DNA of 7,802 nt from Clostridia bacterium. GTDB lineage: Bacteria > Bacillota > Clostridia > Christensenellales > HGM11417. The translations under genes and the position numbers were made by a program. Numbering within the stretch: position 1 is the first letter of the stretch; each line of letters opens with the position of its first letter. The stretch is taken from assembly GCA_028700355.1 (NCBI GenBank), contig JAQVSX010000023.1, positions 1 through 7,802 of the forward strand, in the 5' to 3' direction. The notes under the pieces are model-generated. The model had not been told where the DNA came from. It worked only from the letters and a program-made list of their open reading frames with translations, and made no database searches. Of the stretch, positions 1-5,253 are shown piece by piece.

Positions 1-1
1 C

Positions 2-325
2 AAAAAAGTAGACTCACCGAGCGGCACGGCGCTTACGCTTGCTAACAGCATTAACAGCGTATTTGACGGAAAACGCAAATATGTTTACGGCAGGCACTCC
101 TTAAACGACAAAAGAGAAACCGCCGACATAGGCATACATTCCGTAAGGGGCGGAACAGTTTCGGGCGAACATCAGGTGCATTTTTTCGGCAACGACGAAA
201 TTATCACCCTTTCGCATACTGCACTTAGCAAAAAGATATTTGCAGAAGGTGCGCTTAAAGCGGCACAATTTATAAAAAACAAAAAATGCGGACTGTACAC
301 AATGTACGATATGGTTGCTAAATAG
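2..325 (+). CDS. dapB: 4-hydroxy-tetrahydrodipicolinate reductase, C-terminal part (5' end outside window)
   Basis: DapB reduces 4-hydroxy-tetrahydrodipicolinate with NAD(P)H in the cytoplasm, a step toward diaminopimelate and lysine. The window opens inside the gene, and 107 codons plus TAG are visible. The first residues, KKVDSPSGTA, match the family's substrate-binding K-x-D-[AS]-P-S-G-T-A signature, whose Lys is the proposed catalytic base. Further on, GEHQVHF and the stretch SHTALSKKIFAEGALKAAQFI correspond to the conserved C-terminal part, where H-x-A-x-S-R-x-x-F-A-x-G-A is usual. The protein ends ..YTMYDMVAK, typical for DapB. Codon use is richer in G and C than in the genes that follow at 463-4211, marking this as backbone. 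An intrinsic terminator begins 17 bases after the stop, so dapB is probably the last gene of its transcription unit. Confidence 0.95.
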   Translation, partial: KKVDSPSGTALTLANSINSVFDGKRKYVYGRHSLNDKRETADIGIHSVRGGTVSGEHQVHFFGNDEIITLSHTALSKKIFAEGALKAAQFIKNKKCGLYTMYDMVAK

Positions 326-342
326 ATACTTCATATCATATT

Positions 343-381
343 AAAGGGGCTGTAACAAAATAAGTGTTACAGCCTTTTTTT
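343..381 (+). terminator. Intrinsic terminator of dapB
   Basis: A perfect 9-bp stem (GGCTGTAAC at 348-356 pairing with GTTACAGCC at 366-374) closes a 9-base loop and runs directly into seven T's (375-381). The A/G bases at 343-347 can extend the stem by pairing with the T-run. The position right after dapB and the canonical shape make this a confident Rho-independent terminator. It would insulate the downstream controller gene from dapB transcription. Confidence 0.93.
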
Positions 382-388
382 ATTGAAG

Positions 389-425
389 ATTGTTACTTAT
401 TGAGTGTTGAGAAATAAGTAACAAT
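389..425. promoter_or_regulatory. Perfect 13-bp inverted repeat, probable operator of the XRE controller
   Basis: ATTGTTACTTATT (389-401) and its exact reverse complement AATAAGTAACAAT (413-425) are separated by 11 bases. The right arm lies between the -35 and -10 of the promoter for the controller gene, and the left arm lies just upstream of the -35. Predicted transcription starts downstream of the repeat, so it should act as DNA rather than as an RNA hairpin. R-M controller proteins typically bind symmetric sites of about 35 bp over their own promoter; this one spans 37 bp. The exact C-box consensus (GACT..AGTC) is not seen, so the link to the adjacent regulator is inferred from position. 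Confidence 0.75.
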
Positions 426-435
426 TATATATAAT
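407..435 (+). promoter_or_regulatory. Sigma-A type promoter of the controller-endonuclease operon
   Basis: A -35 TTGAGA (407-412) and a -10 TATAAT (430-435) are separated by exactly 17 bases. Transcription would start near 442, giving a leader of about 20 bases before the controller ATG at 463. The inverted repeat overlaps the spacer, so a bound regulator could either block or recruit polymerase. Confidence 0.8.
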
Positions 436-462
436 TTATTTATCTTATCAGGAGTAATTATA

Positions 463-666
463 ATGATTCAAGAAAAAGTTGGAAAAAGAATTAAAGAATT
501 ACGAAACAAACTTAATATTAGTCAAGAGGAACTTGGATTCCGCTCAGGTGTTCATAGAACATATATAGCAAGTTTGGAAGTAGGAAAGCGCAATATTTCT
601 ATTGTTACTTTGGAAAAAATTACAAATGCTCTTGAGGTTACTTTAAACATTTTTTTTGATTTTTAA
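463..666 (+). CDS. XRE-family HTH regulator, probable R-M controller (C) protein
   Basis: This is a 67-residue protein made almost entirely of one Cro/C1-type helix-turn-helix domain. The positioning helix is around residues 20-29 (SQEELGFRSG) and the recognition helix around 31-39 (HRTYIASLE), followed by the family's usual G-K-R-N-I-S...L-x-K-I-x-x-A-L segment. Size and sequence style match controller proteins of Type II R-M systems, dimeric DNA-binding proteins that delay endonuclease expression until methylation is established. The ATG has an AGGAG at 450-454. Its stop codon overlaps the ribosome binding site of the endonuclease gene, so the two are co-transcribed and probably translationally coupled. 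The promoter upstream contains a perfect inverted repeat, consistent with autoregulation. What is seen is a small XRE protein; the controller role is inferred from context and is likely. Confidence 0.88.
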   Translation: MIQEKVGKRIKELRNKLNISQEELGFRSGVHRTYIASLEVGKRNISIVTLEKITNALEVTLNIFFDF

Positions 667-672
667 GGAGGT
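665..672 (+). promoter_or_regulatory. Ribosome binding site that sets the endonuclease start
   Basis: AAGGAGGT is a near-perfect anti-16S complement, 7 bases before ATG 680. A TTG at 656 is in the same frame, but it would place this Shine-Dalgarno inside the coding region and has no site of its own. ATG 680 is therefore taken as the start. The site overlaps the TAA of the controller gene (664-666). Confidence 0.9.
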
Positions 673-679
673 TATACAA

Positions 680-1279
680 ATGACAAAAACAGAATTGTTT
701 ATTGAGCTTGCGAATCCTGATGAAAACGGCAATAGCCGTTGGGTTGATGTATCTGAATTTATCGGCAAATATTCGGCGCTTTCATTTGGAAACGGCGCTT
801 CTTGGGCAAGAAAAGAATCTACACTTGCAAAAAAATTTTCAATCGAATTTGACAAAACCAAAACAAAAGGTAACAGGATTGACCGTATAAGATTAACAGG
901 TTTTAATAATGATGATTATTCACAACATATTCGAGCGGATATAAAAAAGAAAATCAAGGCTATGCGCTGCGTAGTGTTAGGCACTTCAAACCCAGAAATC
1001 GACCATAAAAACGGAATGAAAAATGAAGACAGGGTAATGAAAAATGAAAACCAAAAACTTGAAGATTTTCAACCTTTAAGCAAAGCTGCCAATGATGCAA
1101 AGCGTCAATTTTGTAAGGTCTGCCGAAAAACAGGTATTCGATTTGATGCAAAAATATTAGGATATCCTATGTCTTATTATATAGGTCAAGCAATACATAA
1201 TAATGAAGAATATGCCTGTATCGGTTGCTATTGGTATGACCCGCTAGAATTTAAAAAACACTTGATAAAAAAAGATTAA
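680..1279 (+). CDS. NlaIII/ICEA1-like Type II restriction endonuclease (HNH family)
   Basis: This 199-residue protein resembles NlaIII and the Helicobacter IceA1 endonuclease, as far as I recall those sequences, over its whole length. The N-terminal part carries TELFIELANPDENGNSRWV, then FGNGASWARK. The nuclease core is a beta-beta-alpha HNH motif: EIDHKNG (residues 106-112, catalytic His109) and DFQPLSKAANDAKRQ (129-143, Asn138 as second motif residue). Two CxxC pairs, C145/C148 and C180/C183, could hold a structural zinc. NlaIII cuts CATG; the same target is plausible here because the D12 methyltransferase at 2057-3100 resembles the CATG enzymes M.NlaIII and M.HpyI, but this is inference. 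The gene follows the controller directly and converges with the methyltransferase genes, its stop overlapping theirs by 4 bases. It looks intact. Confidence 0.85.
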   Translation: MTKTELFIELANPDENGNSRWVDVSEFIGKYSALSFGNGASWARKESTLAKKFSIEFDKTKTKGNRIDRIRLTGFNNDDYSQHIRADIKKKIKAMRCVVLGTSNPEIDHKNGMKNEDRVMKNENQKLEDFQPLSKAANDAKRQFCKVCRKTGIRFDAKILGYPMSYYIGQAIHNNEEYACIGCYWYDPLEFKKHLIKKD

Positions 1280-2064
1280 AAGCCTTTTCTGAACACAAAA
1301 ATATATTCATGCTTAAATATAAATAAACCATTTTGCAATGCCCTATGCCGCCACAAAGCTTTTTGATTTGCCTTGCCTTTGGTTTCTTCAAAATTTTTAA
1401 TTATAGTTGCTTTTAATATTAAGCCTTCCTCTTGCATAGCTTGCATACAATAAAAACCAAGCGGCACTATCTGGCTGTTTGCATATTTGTCTGCTATTAC
1501 AACGGCGCAATAGCGCCCTTTTTCAAGTATTTTACAGGTATTATTCACTACTTTTCGGTATTTATCAATAAATTCGCTTACTGATTTTGAATTTGACAAG
1601 TCAAAAGGGTCATCGCTAAATTTTATGATATCCCAATATGGAGGATGATATATTATAAATTGTACATTTTTAATATTATAAGTTGATAATATTCTGTTGG
1701 TATCAAATGTCATGCTGTTATCGACAAAGGTATCGGCAATAATTCCGCTTTTATGCTCTGTGTAGATTCTTTTTATTGATTCTTGAGCAACCTTTTTTTG
1801 TAATTCAATACCTATGGAATTTCTACGCATTCTCTGTGCTTCAATCAAAGTTGTACCGCTGCCTGAAAAGGGGTCTAAAACAAAATCACCCTTTTTTGTA
1901 TATCGGGATAGTAATTGATATACTATTTGCGGAACAAAATTACCGTGATAATGTGCATTATGAACACCTGAATTATCACGCTGCGGAATTATCCATAGGC
2001 TGTCTGTCCATATGTTAGTTAATTCCTTCCAATTGTTAATATCTAAATCGTTGATTTTACCCAT
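1276..2064 (-). CDS. DNA amino-methyltransferase with motif order I-IV (N4-cytosine or N6-adenine), second methylase of the R-M locus
   Basis: This 262-residue SAM-dependent DNA methyltransferase has the SAM-binding motif I DPFSGSGTT (residues 64-72) and the catalytic motif IV HPPYWD (140-145). The C-terminal KHEYIFVFRK is typical of the N4C/N6A DNA_methylase group. Motif I precedes IV, unlike the beta-class order, and the His in HPPYWD replaces the usual Asp or Ser (DPPY, SPPYW), so the target base cannot be read from the motif. The start chosen, ATG 2064, overlaps the end of the D12 methyltransferase gene by 8 bases (ATGGGTAA). The open frame extends to 2178, but the extra 38 codons lie inside that gene. 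Such overlap implies a two-gene operon with translational coupling. Its role may be an extra specificity or guarding of sites for this endonuclease; which one is unknown. Confidence 0.82.
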   Translation of the reverse strand: MGKINDLDINNWKELTNIWTDSLWIIPQRDNSGVHNAHYHGNFVPQIVYQLLSRYTKKGDFVLDPFSGSGTTLIEAQRMRRNSIGIELQKKVAQESIKRIYTEHKSGIIADTFVDNSMTFDTNRILSTYNIKNVQFIIYHPPYWDIIKFSDDPFDLSNSKSVSEFIDKYRKVVNNTCKILEKGRYCAVVIADKYANSQIVPLGFYCMQAMQEEGLILKATIIKNFEETKGKANQKALWRHRALQNGLFIFKHEYIFVFRKGF

Positions 2065-3100
2065 TGCTAAATTTAACCAAACAATGCAAATATTCAAGCG
2101 TTGAATCAGCTTTGTTAATGCGTTCATTATCAGCTTTAAATCTTCTGTACTCTTGTGTATATACAGAATACTTGCCATATTTACACATAATATTTTTTAT
2201 GGTGTCAAGTTTCATTAAACCTTCATTATTATAACTCAAAAATATGTATTTAAATTTTGCGCTCTTTATTAAGTTTTCAAATGCTTTTTCAACCTTGTTT
2301 TTTATGCAAAATACACTTTTTTGCTCGTTATAATCACGCAAACCGGTCTTTCCCCTGATTATTGGATTGTCGTTTTTTGCAATAGTTTCAAGAATATGAT
2401 AATTGGCACAATACTGCCTTGCATTATATGGGGGGTCAAGATACAGAATATCGCCTGAAACTTCTTTTATTAAATGGCTAATGTCCTTATTATAAACTTT
2501 ACAATCAACTTCCCCTATCATAATCGGCAATGCAGATAATACCATAGTTTTTTGCGCAGACTTTTTTAGTTTTTTTAAATATGCGCCATATACCGAAGCG
2601 GTATTTGCATATTTATCTATACTGTTAATCAGTGAGCCTAACAAAAAATAATATTCATTTTCTTTTATATAATTACTTTGTTTCCATTTTTCAATTTCTG
2701 ACCTTATAGCATCACATTTCTTTGCGTTTTCTGCGGAAAAATACATTCTTCTAAATTCTTGCCCTATTGTTCCTTCAAAAGAATAATTATTATATATAAA
2801 ACCTTCTATACCTTCAATGTTATTTAATTTTTCTATAAGATAATCGCTCCTTTCTTTATTAAGATTACCGTTATTTTCTATCATATGCTTGCTTATAATA
2901 TAACTGTAATACTGAATATCATTTGCTATAATAGAATAGCCCATCGATTTAAAAGAACCGCTTACAATGCCTGTACCTGCAAACAGGTCGGCAAAAACCA
3001 TTTTGTTTGGAGTCCGTATTTCATTATTTTGTATTAAAGTATCGGTAATAGATTGTTTTAAAAAATCTATCAGCGAAAATTTTGAGCCTATATAATTCAT
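2057..3100 (-). CDS. D12-class N6-adenine DNA methyltransferase, M.NlaIII/M.HpyI-like
   Basis: This 347-residue protein has the D12 (MethyltransfD12) architecture. The N-terminal MNYIGSK is the motif X region, FADLFAGTGI (residues 36-45) is SAM-binding motif I, ND at 60-61 is the acidic loop, and DILYLDPPYN (217-226) contains catalytic DPPY (223-226), indicating N6-adenine methylation. The central ANTASVYGAYLKKLKKSA (165-182) lies in the expected target-recognition part. The N-terminus and layout resemble CATG methylases paired with NlaIII/IceA1 endonucleases, so it is the likely cognate of the HNH enzyme here; CATG itself is inferred. The ATG has GGAG 6 bases upstream (complement of 3107-3110). 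It is followed with 8-base overlap by the second methyltransferase. A promoter candidate sits at 3230-3258, with the remnant of queA in between. Confidence 0.9.
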   Translation of the reverse strand: MNYIGSKFSLIDFLKQSITDTLIQNNEIRTPNKMVFADLFAGTGIVSGSFKSMGYSIIANDIQYYSYIISKHMIENNGNLNKERSDYLIEKLNNIEGIEGFIYNNYSFEGTIGQEFRRMYFSAENAKKCDAIRSEIEKWKQSNYIKENEYYFLLGSLINSIDKYANTASVYGAYLKKLKKSAQKTMVLSALPIMIGEVDCKVYNKDISHLIKEVSGDILYLDPPYNARQYCANYHILETIAKNDNPIIRGKTGLRDYNEQKSVFCIKNKVEKAFENLIKSAKFKYIFLSYNNEGLMKLDTIKNIMCKYGKYSVYTQEYRRFKADNERINKADSTLEYLHCLVKFSNG

Positions 3101-3138
3101 TCAGTTCTCCGTAACCATATTTTCTTTTTTTATCTATT

Positions 3139-3228
3139 TCAATACAGTATCATCGCATCGCCGAGGCTGTAAAAGCGGTACTGCTCTTTTACTGCTTCAT
3201 TGTATAATTTAAGAGTGTTTTCCCTGCC
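3139..3228 (-). pseudogene. Displaced 3' end of queA (29 codons plus stop)
   Basis: On the minus strand this stretch encodes [16 protein letters not shown] followed by [13 protein letters not shown] and TGA, the exact C-terminus of the complete QueA at 4234-5253 except for Ile in place of Leu337. Aligned at an offset of 1095 bases, 3151-3228 differs from 4246-4323 at one base only (3214, a silent Thr change). The last 12 bases differ at four positions, giving silent changes or the Leu/Ile exchange. Beyond 3228 the similarity stops abruptly. It has no start and no upstream part, so it is a remnant, presumably the old queA tail left behind by an insertion. The methyltransferase ATG lies 38 bases beyond its stop, on the same strand. 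Confidence 0.93.
3151..3228. repeat. Direct repeat, distal copy (queA 3' end)
   Basis: This 78-bp stretch is identical to 4246-4323 except for one base (A at 3214 versus C at 4309), including 63 uninterrupted identical bases at 3151-3213. Both copies are in the same orientation and bracket about 1 kb containing only the lipoprotein gene. Such repeats can be attachment-site halves or a long target duplication, and could allow RecA-dependent loss of the segment. Confidence 0.95.
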
Positions 3229-3229
3229 T

Positions 3230-3258
3230 ATTATAATAAATATTAAATAATAAATCAA
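3230..3258 (-). promoter_or_regulatory. Candidate promoter for the two methyltransferase genes
   Basis: On the minus strand, -35 TTGATT (complement of 3253-3258) and -10 TATAAT (complement of 3230-3235) are 17 bases apart. Transcription would begin near 3223, inside the queA remnant, and run through it to the D12 methyltransferase ATG at 3100, leaving a leader of about 120 bases. The region is very AT-rich, so a chance match is possible, but both spacing and location are right. Confidence 0.6.
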
Positions 3259-3318
3259 ATACTTCTATCAGATACTTTTTATTTAAAATATGCTTAATTA
3301 TACAAATTCTATAATATA

Positions 3319-3347
3319 TTGACTTTTATGATTAATACTTATATAAT
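3319..3347 (+). promoter_or_regulatory. Promoter of the lipoprotein gene
   Basis: TTGACT (3319-3324) and TATAAT (3342-3347) are separated by 17 bases, an almost consensus sigma-A promoter. Transcription would start near 3354, about 30 bases before the lipoprotein ATG, whose AGGAG lies at 3373-3377. It diverges from the methyltransferase promoter candidate about 60 bases away. Confidence 0.75.
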
Positions 3348-3383
3348 AAAAGTATAAATACAATAAAACCTTAGGAGTAACTT

Positions 3384-4211
3384 ATGAAAAAAGGTAAAAT
3401 TTTTTTAGCAATATTTTTTATTATTTTATTACCCATAGTATTTCTATACGGGTGTAAAGACGAAAACAAAGAAGAATACAGTGTAAAGCTGCTTTCTTCT
3501 AATGCTGAACATCTTGAAAAAATTGATTACTCAATTTCCGATAAAGAGGGATTTTCATCTACACAAACTGATAATCCTGACATACACATTTATGAAAAGA
3601 ATGAAGAAGTGCATTTGAAATTGTGGATAAAGAATCCTGATGAATATTACCATATAGATGAAGAAGCTTTAAAAGATTATGTTACCGCTACCTCAGAGGC
3701 AGATGAGCCGCTTGAAATTGAATGGAACAAAAATTCCAACGGCCATTATGTCGGAAAAATTATACTAAAAGAAAATATCGTTTTTAATATCAGCGGAGAT
3801 ATTGTAGTAAAAGGCGAATGTCATATCTATACATTTGGTGACACTATTCACTACAATTATAAATTTTTAAACGGTGAAAACGAAAGTAGTACTAAATATT
3901 TAACCTCTAAATATACTGATGTAAAATTTGATATTGAAAACAGCTATGTTAAAATAGTATTAGAATCAAAGGTTGAAAATCATACCGAAGTGCCGGAAAA
4001 AATTTATTATATTTTTGTATCAGAGCCTCCGACTTTTGACAGCGATTATTTTTTAAGTTCTGAAGATGTTTTTGAAAGAGAATTTTATCTTCATCCTTCT
4101 GAAGATAATTGTTACGAATCCGGTTATATCGATCTTTACAATGATGAATCACTTGTAGGTGTAGGCGAAGATGTATATATAGCAATTTTTGTCGCTAAAA
4201 AGGTAGATTAG
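3384..4211 (+). CDS. Putative secreted lipoprotein of unknown function
   Basis: I do not recognise the family of this 275-residue protein. It opens with a lipoprotein signal peptide: positive MKKGK, a hydrophobic run over residues 6-22, and a lipobox LYGC with Cys24 as the lipidation site. The mature protein would be anchored to the outer face of the membrane, after a charged KDENKEE linker. The mature part is acidic, rich in Asp, Glu, Tyr and Ser, with alternating hydrophobic stretches that suggest a beta-rich fold (for example residues 137-160 and 185-212). There is no evident catalytic motif and no transmembrane segment beyond the signal. It has its own near-consensus promoter and AGGAG site. 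It ends 22 bases from the queA stop, converging with it. Its low GC content, unlike the ruv-queA genes, and its position between direct repeats suggest acquisition from elsewhere. Confidence 0.8.
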   Translation: MKKGKIFLAIFFIILLPIVFLYGCKDENKEEYSVKLLSSNAEHLEKIDYSISDKEGFSSTQTDNPDIHIYEKNEEVHLKLWIKNPDEYYHIDEEALKDYVTATSEADEPLEIEWNKNSNGHYVGKIILKENIVFNISGDIVVKGECHIYTFGDTIHYNYKFLNGENESSTKYLTSKYTDVKFDIENSYVKIVLESKVENHTEVPEKIYYIFVSEPPTFDSDYFLSSEDVFEREFYLHPSEDNCYESGYIDLYNDESLVGVGEDVYIAIFVAKKVD

Positions 4212-4233
4212 ACGGGCAAACAGAAAAATAAAA

Positions 4234-5253
4234 TCAGTAAAGCAGCATCGCATCGCCGAGGCTGTAAAAGCGGTACTGCTCTTTTACTGCTTCATTGTAT
4301 AATTTAAGCGTGTTTTCCCTGCCCGCAAATGCCGAAACAAGCATTATAAGCGTAGACCTTGGCAAATGAAAGTTTGTTATAAGAGCGTCTACGCATTTTA
4401 ATTTATATCCCGGGTATATAAATATATCGGTTTCGCCTTTGCAGCTTTTTACAAAGCCTTTTTCGTCTGCTATGGACTCTAACACCCTTACAGTAGTAGT
4501 GCCAACGGCAATTACCCTGCGCCCCTGCCGCTTTGCATCGTTAATCTGCTGCGCCGCTTTTTCAGAAACCTCAAAGTATTCGCTATGCATTTTGTGCTGC
4601 GATATATCTTCTGTCTTTACGGGGCGGAATGTTCCAAGCCCCACATGCAGCAATACCCTTGCAAAATTTATACCGCAGTTTTCAAGCCTTTGCATAAGGT
4701 CGGGCGTAAAATGCAGTCCCGCCGTCGGAGCAGCCGCAGAGCCTATATGCTGAGAATATACGGTTTGATATCTTTCGCCGTCGTCAAGCTTTTGTTTGAT
4801 ATAATGGGGCAGCGGCATTTCCCCCGTTTGCTGCAAAAGGTTTTCAAAATTGCCCTGATAAAAAAAATCCGCTATGCGTGTGCCGTCTTGCCCCATTCCC
4901 GTAACCTTTGCGCTAAGCTTAGGCGAAAATGTTATTCCTGCGCCTATCCTTGCCTTTTTACCGGGCTTTACAAGCACCTCCCATGTATCGCCCTGTATGC
5001 GTTTTAATAGCAGAAATTCCATAGCTCCGCCATTTTCGGTTTTGCCGTAAAGCCTTGCGGGCAGCACTCTTGTATTGTTTATGCAAAGCAAATCGCCTTT
5101 TTTTAAATAATTTTGTATATTAAAAAAATTATCGTGCACAGTTTTATCATTACTTATATCATAGGCAAGTAGGCGGGAATTTTCCCTGCGAGCTAACGGC
5201 GTTTGCGCTATAAGCCGCTCGGGCAGATAGTAGTCAAAATCACTTGTTTTCAT
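4234..5253 (-). CDS. queA: S-adenosylmethionine:tRNA ribosyltransferase-isomerase
   Basis: QueA transfers and isomerises the ribosyl moiety of SAM onto 7-aminomethyl-7-deazaguanine in tRNA, giving epoxyqueuosine at the wobble position of GUN anticodons. The protein has 339 residues, a normal length. Family segments visible are the N-terminal [33 protein letters not shown] (55-68), [12 protein letters not shown] (171-182), [11 protein letters not shown] (202-212), [10 protein letters not shown] (251-260) and [19 protein letters not shown] (293-311). ATG 5253 is chosen because it gives the canonical N-terminus and has GAGGA 8 bases upstream. The open frame continues to 5394 only inside ruvB. 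It overlaps the ruvB end by 14 bases, so it is the last gene of the ruvC-ruvA-ruvB-queA operon. Its final 78 bp of strongly matching sequence are duplicated at 3151-3228. No terminator follows before the convergent lipoprotein gene. Confidence 0.97.
   Translation of the reverse strand: MKTSDFDYYLPERLIAQTPLARRENSRLLAYDISNDKTVHDNFFNIQNYLKKGDLLCINNTRVLPARLYGKTENGGAMEFLLLKRIQGDTWEVLVKPGKKARIGAGITFSPKLSAKVTGMGQDGTRIADFFYQGNFENLLQQTGEMPLPHYIKQKLDDGERYQTVYSQHIGSAAAPTAGLHFTPDLMQRLENCGINFARVLLHVGLGTFRPVKTEDISQHKMHSEYFEVSEKAAQQINDAKRQGRRVIAVGTTTVRVLESIADEKGFVKSCKGETDIFIYPGYKLKCVDALITNFHLPRSTLIMLVSAFAGRENTLKLYNEAVKEQYRFYSLGDAMLLY
4246..4323. repeat. Direct repeat, proximal copy (within the 3' end of intact queA)
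   Basis: This is the partner of 3151-3228, lying within the coding end of the complete queA. The two copies share 77 of 78 bases. The intact gene uses this copy, so if the segment between the repeats was inserted by recombination, the present queA tail may be the one brought in by the incoming DNA. Confidence 0.95.

Larger units (their letters stand above)
3229..4233. mobile_element. Probable inserted segment between two queA 3' ends (cargo: one lipoprotein gene)
   Basis: The segment begins exactly where similarity of the displaced queA tail ends and stops at the TGA of the complete queA. It is strikingly AT-rich against the ruv-queA operon. It holds divergent promoter candidates and a single gene. 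No integrase, transposase or terminal inverted repeats are visible, so it is not a recognised element. It could be a decayed integrative element, or DNA inserted with duplication of the target, as has been described for R-M loci in Helicobacter. The boundaries come directly from the repeat comparison; mobility is inferred. Confidence 0.55.

Noticed and set aside
101..334. Minus-strand open frame over the dapB end
   Set aside because: It is a shadow of the clear dapB reading frame and includes the start of the terminator region.
389..425. Inverted repeat as an RNA terminator or transposon end
   Set aside because: There is no T-run after either arm, it lies upstream of the predicted transcript start, and no transposase or matching repeat exists in the window.
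656..679. TTG-started extension of the endonuclease gene
   Set aside because: It would put the strong AAGGAGGT site inside the gene; ATG 680, with ideal spacing from that site and the family's N-terminus, is better.
968..985. Cys97-x-x-Leu100 before the HNH motif, seemingly a broken CxxC zinc site
   Set aside because: Two other CxxC pairs (145/148 and 180/183) can hold a zinc, and the Leu may be normal for this subfamily. It is not evidence of inactivation.
1278..1289. AAAAG/CTTTT self-complementarity between the convergent R-M genes
   Set aside because: The loop would be one or two bases and there is no stable GC stem, so it is not a terminator.
2065..2178. 38-codon N-terminal extension of the second methyltransferase
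   Set aside because: It lies wholly inside the D12 gene in another frame. ATG 2064 overlapping the stop gives the usual coupled arrangement.
4439..5007. Open frames on the plus strand opposite queA
   Set aside because: They are antisense shadows of a well-supported queA, without ribosome binding sites or recognisable protein features.
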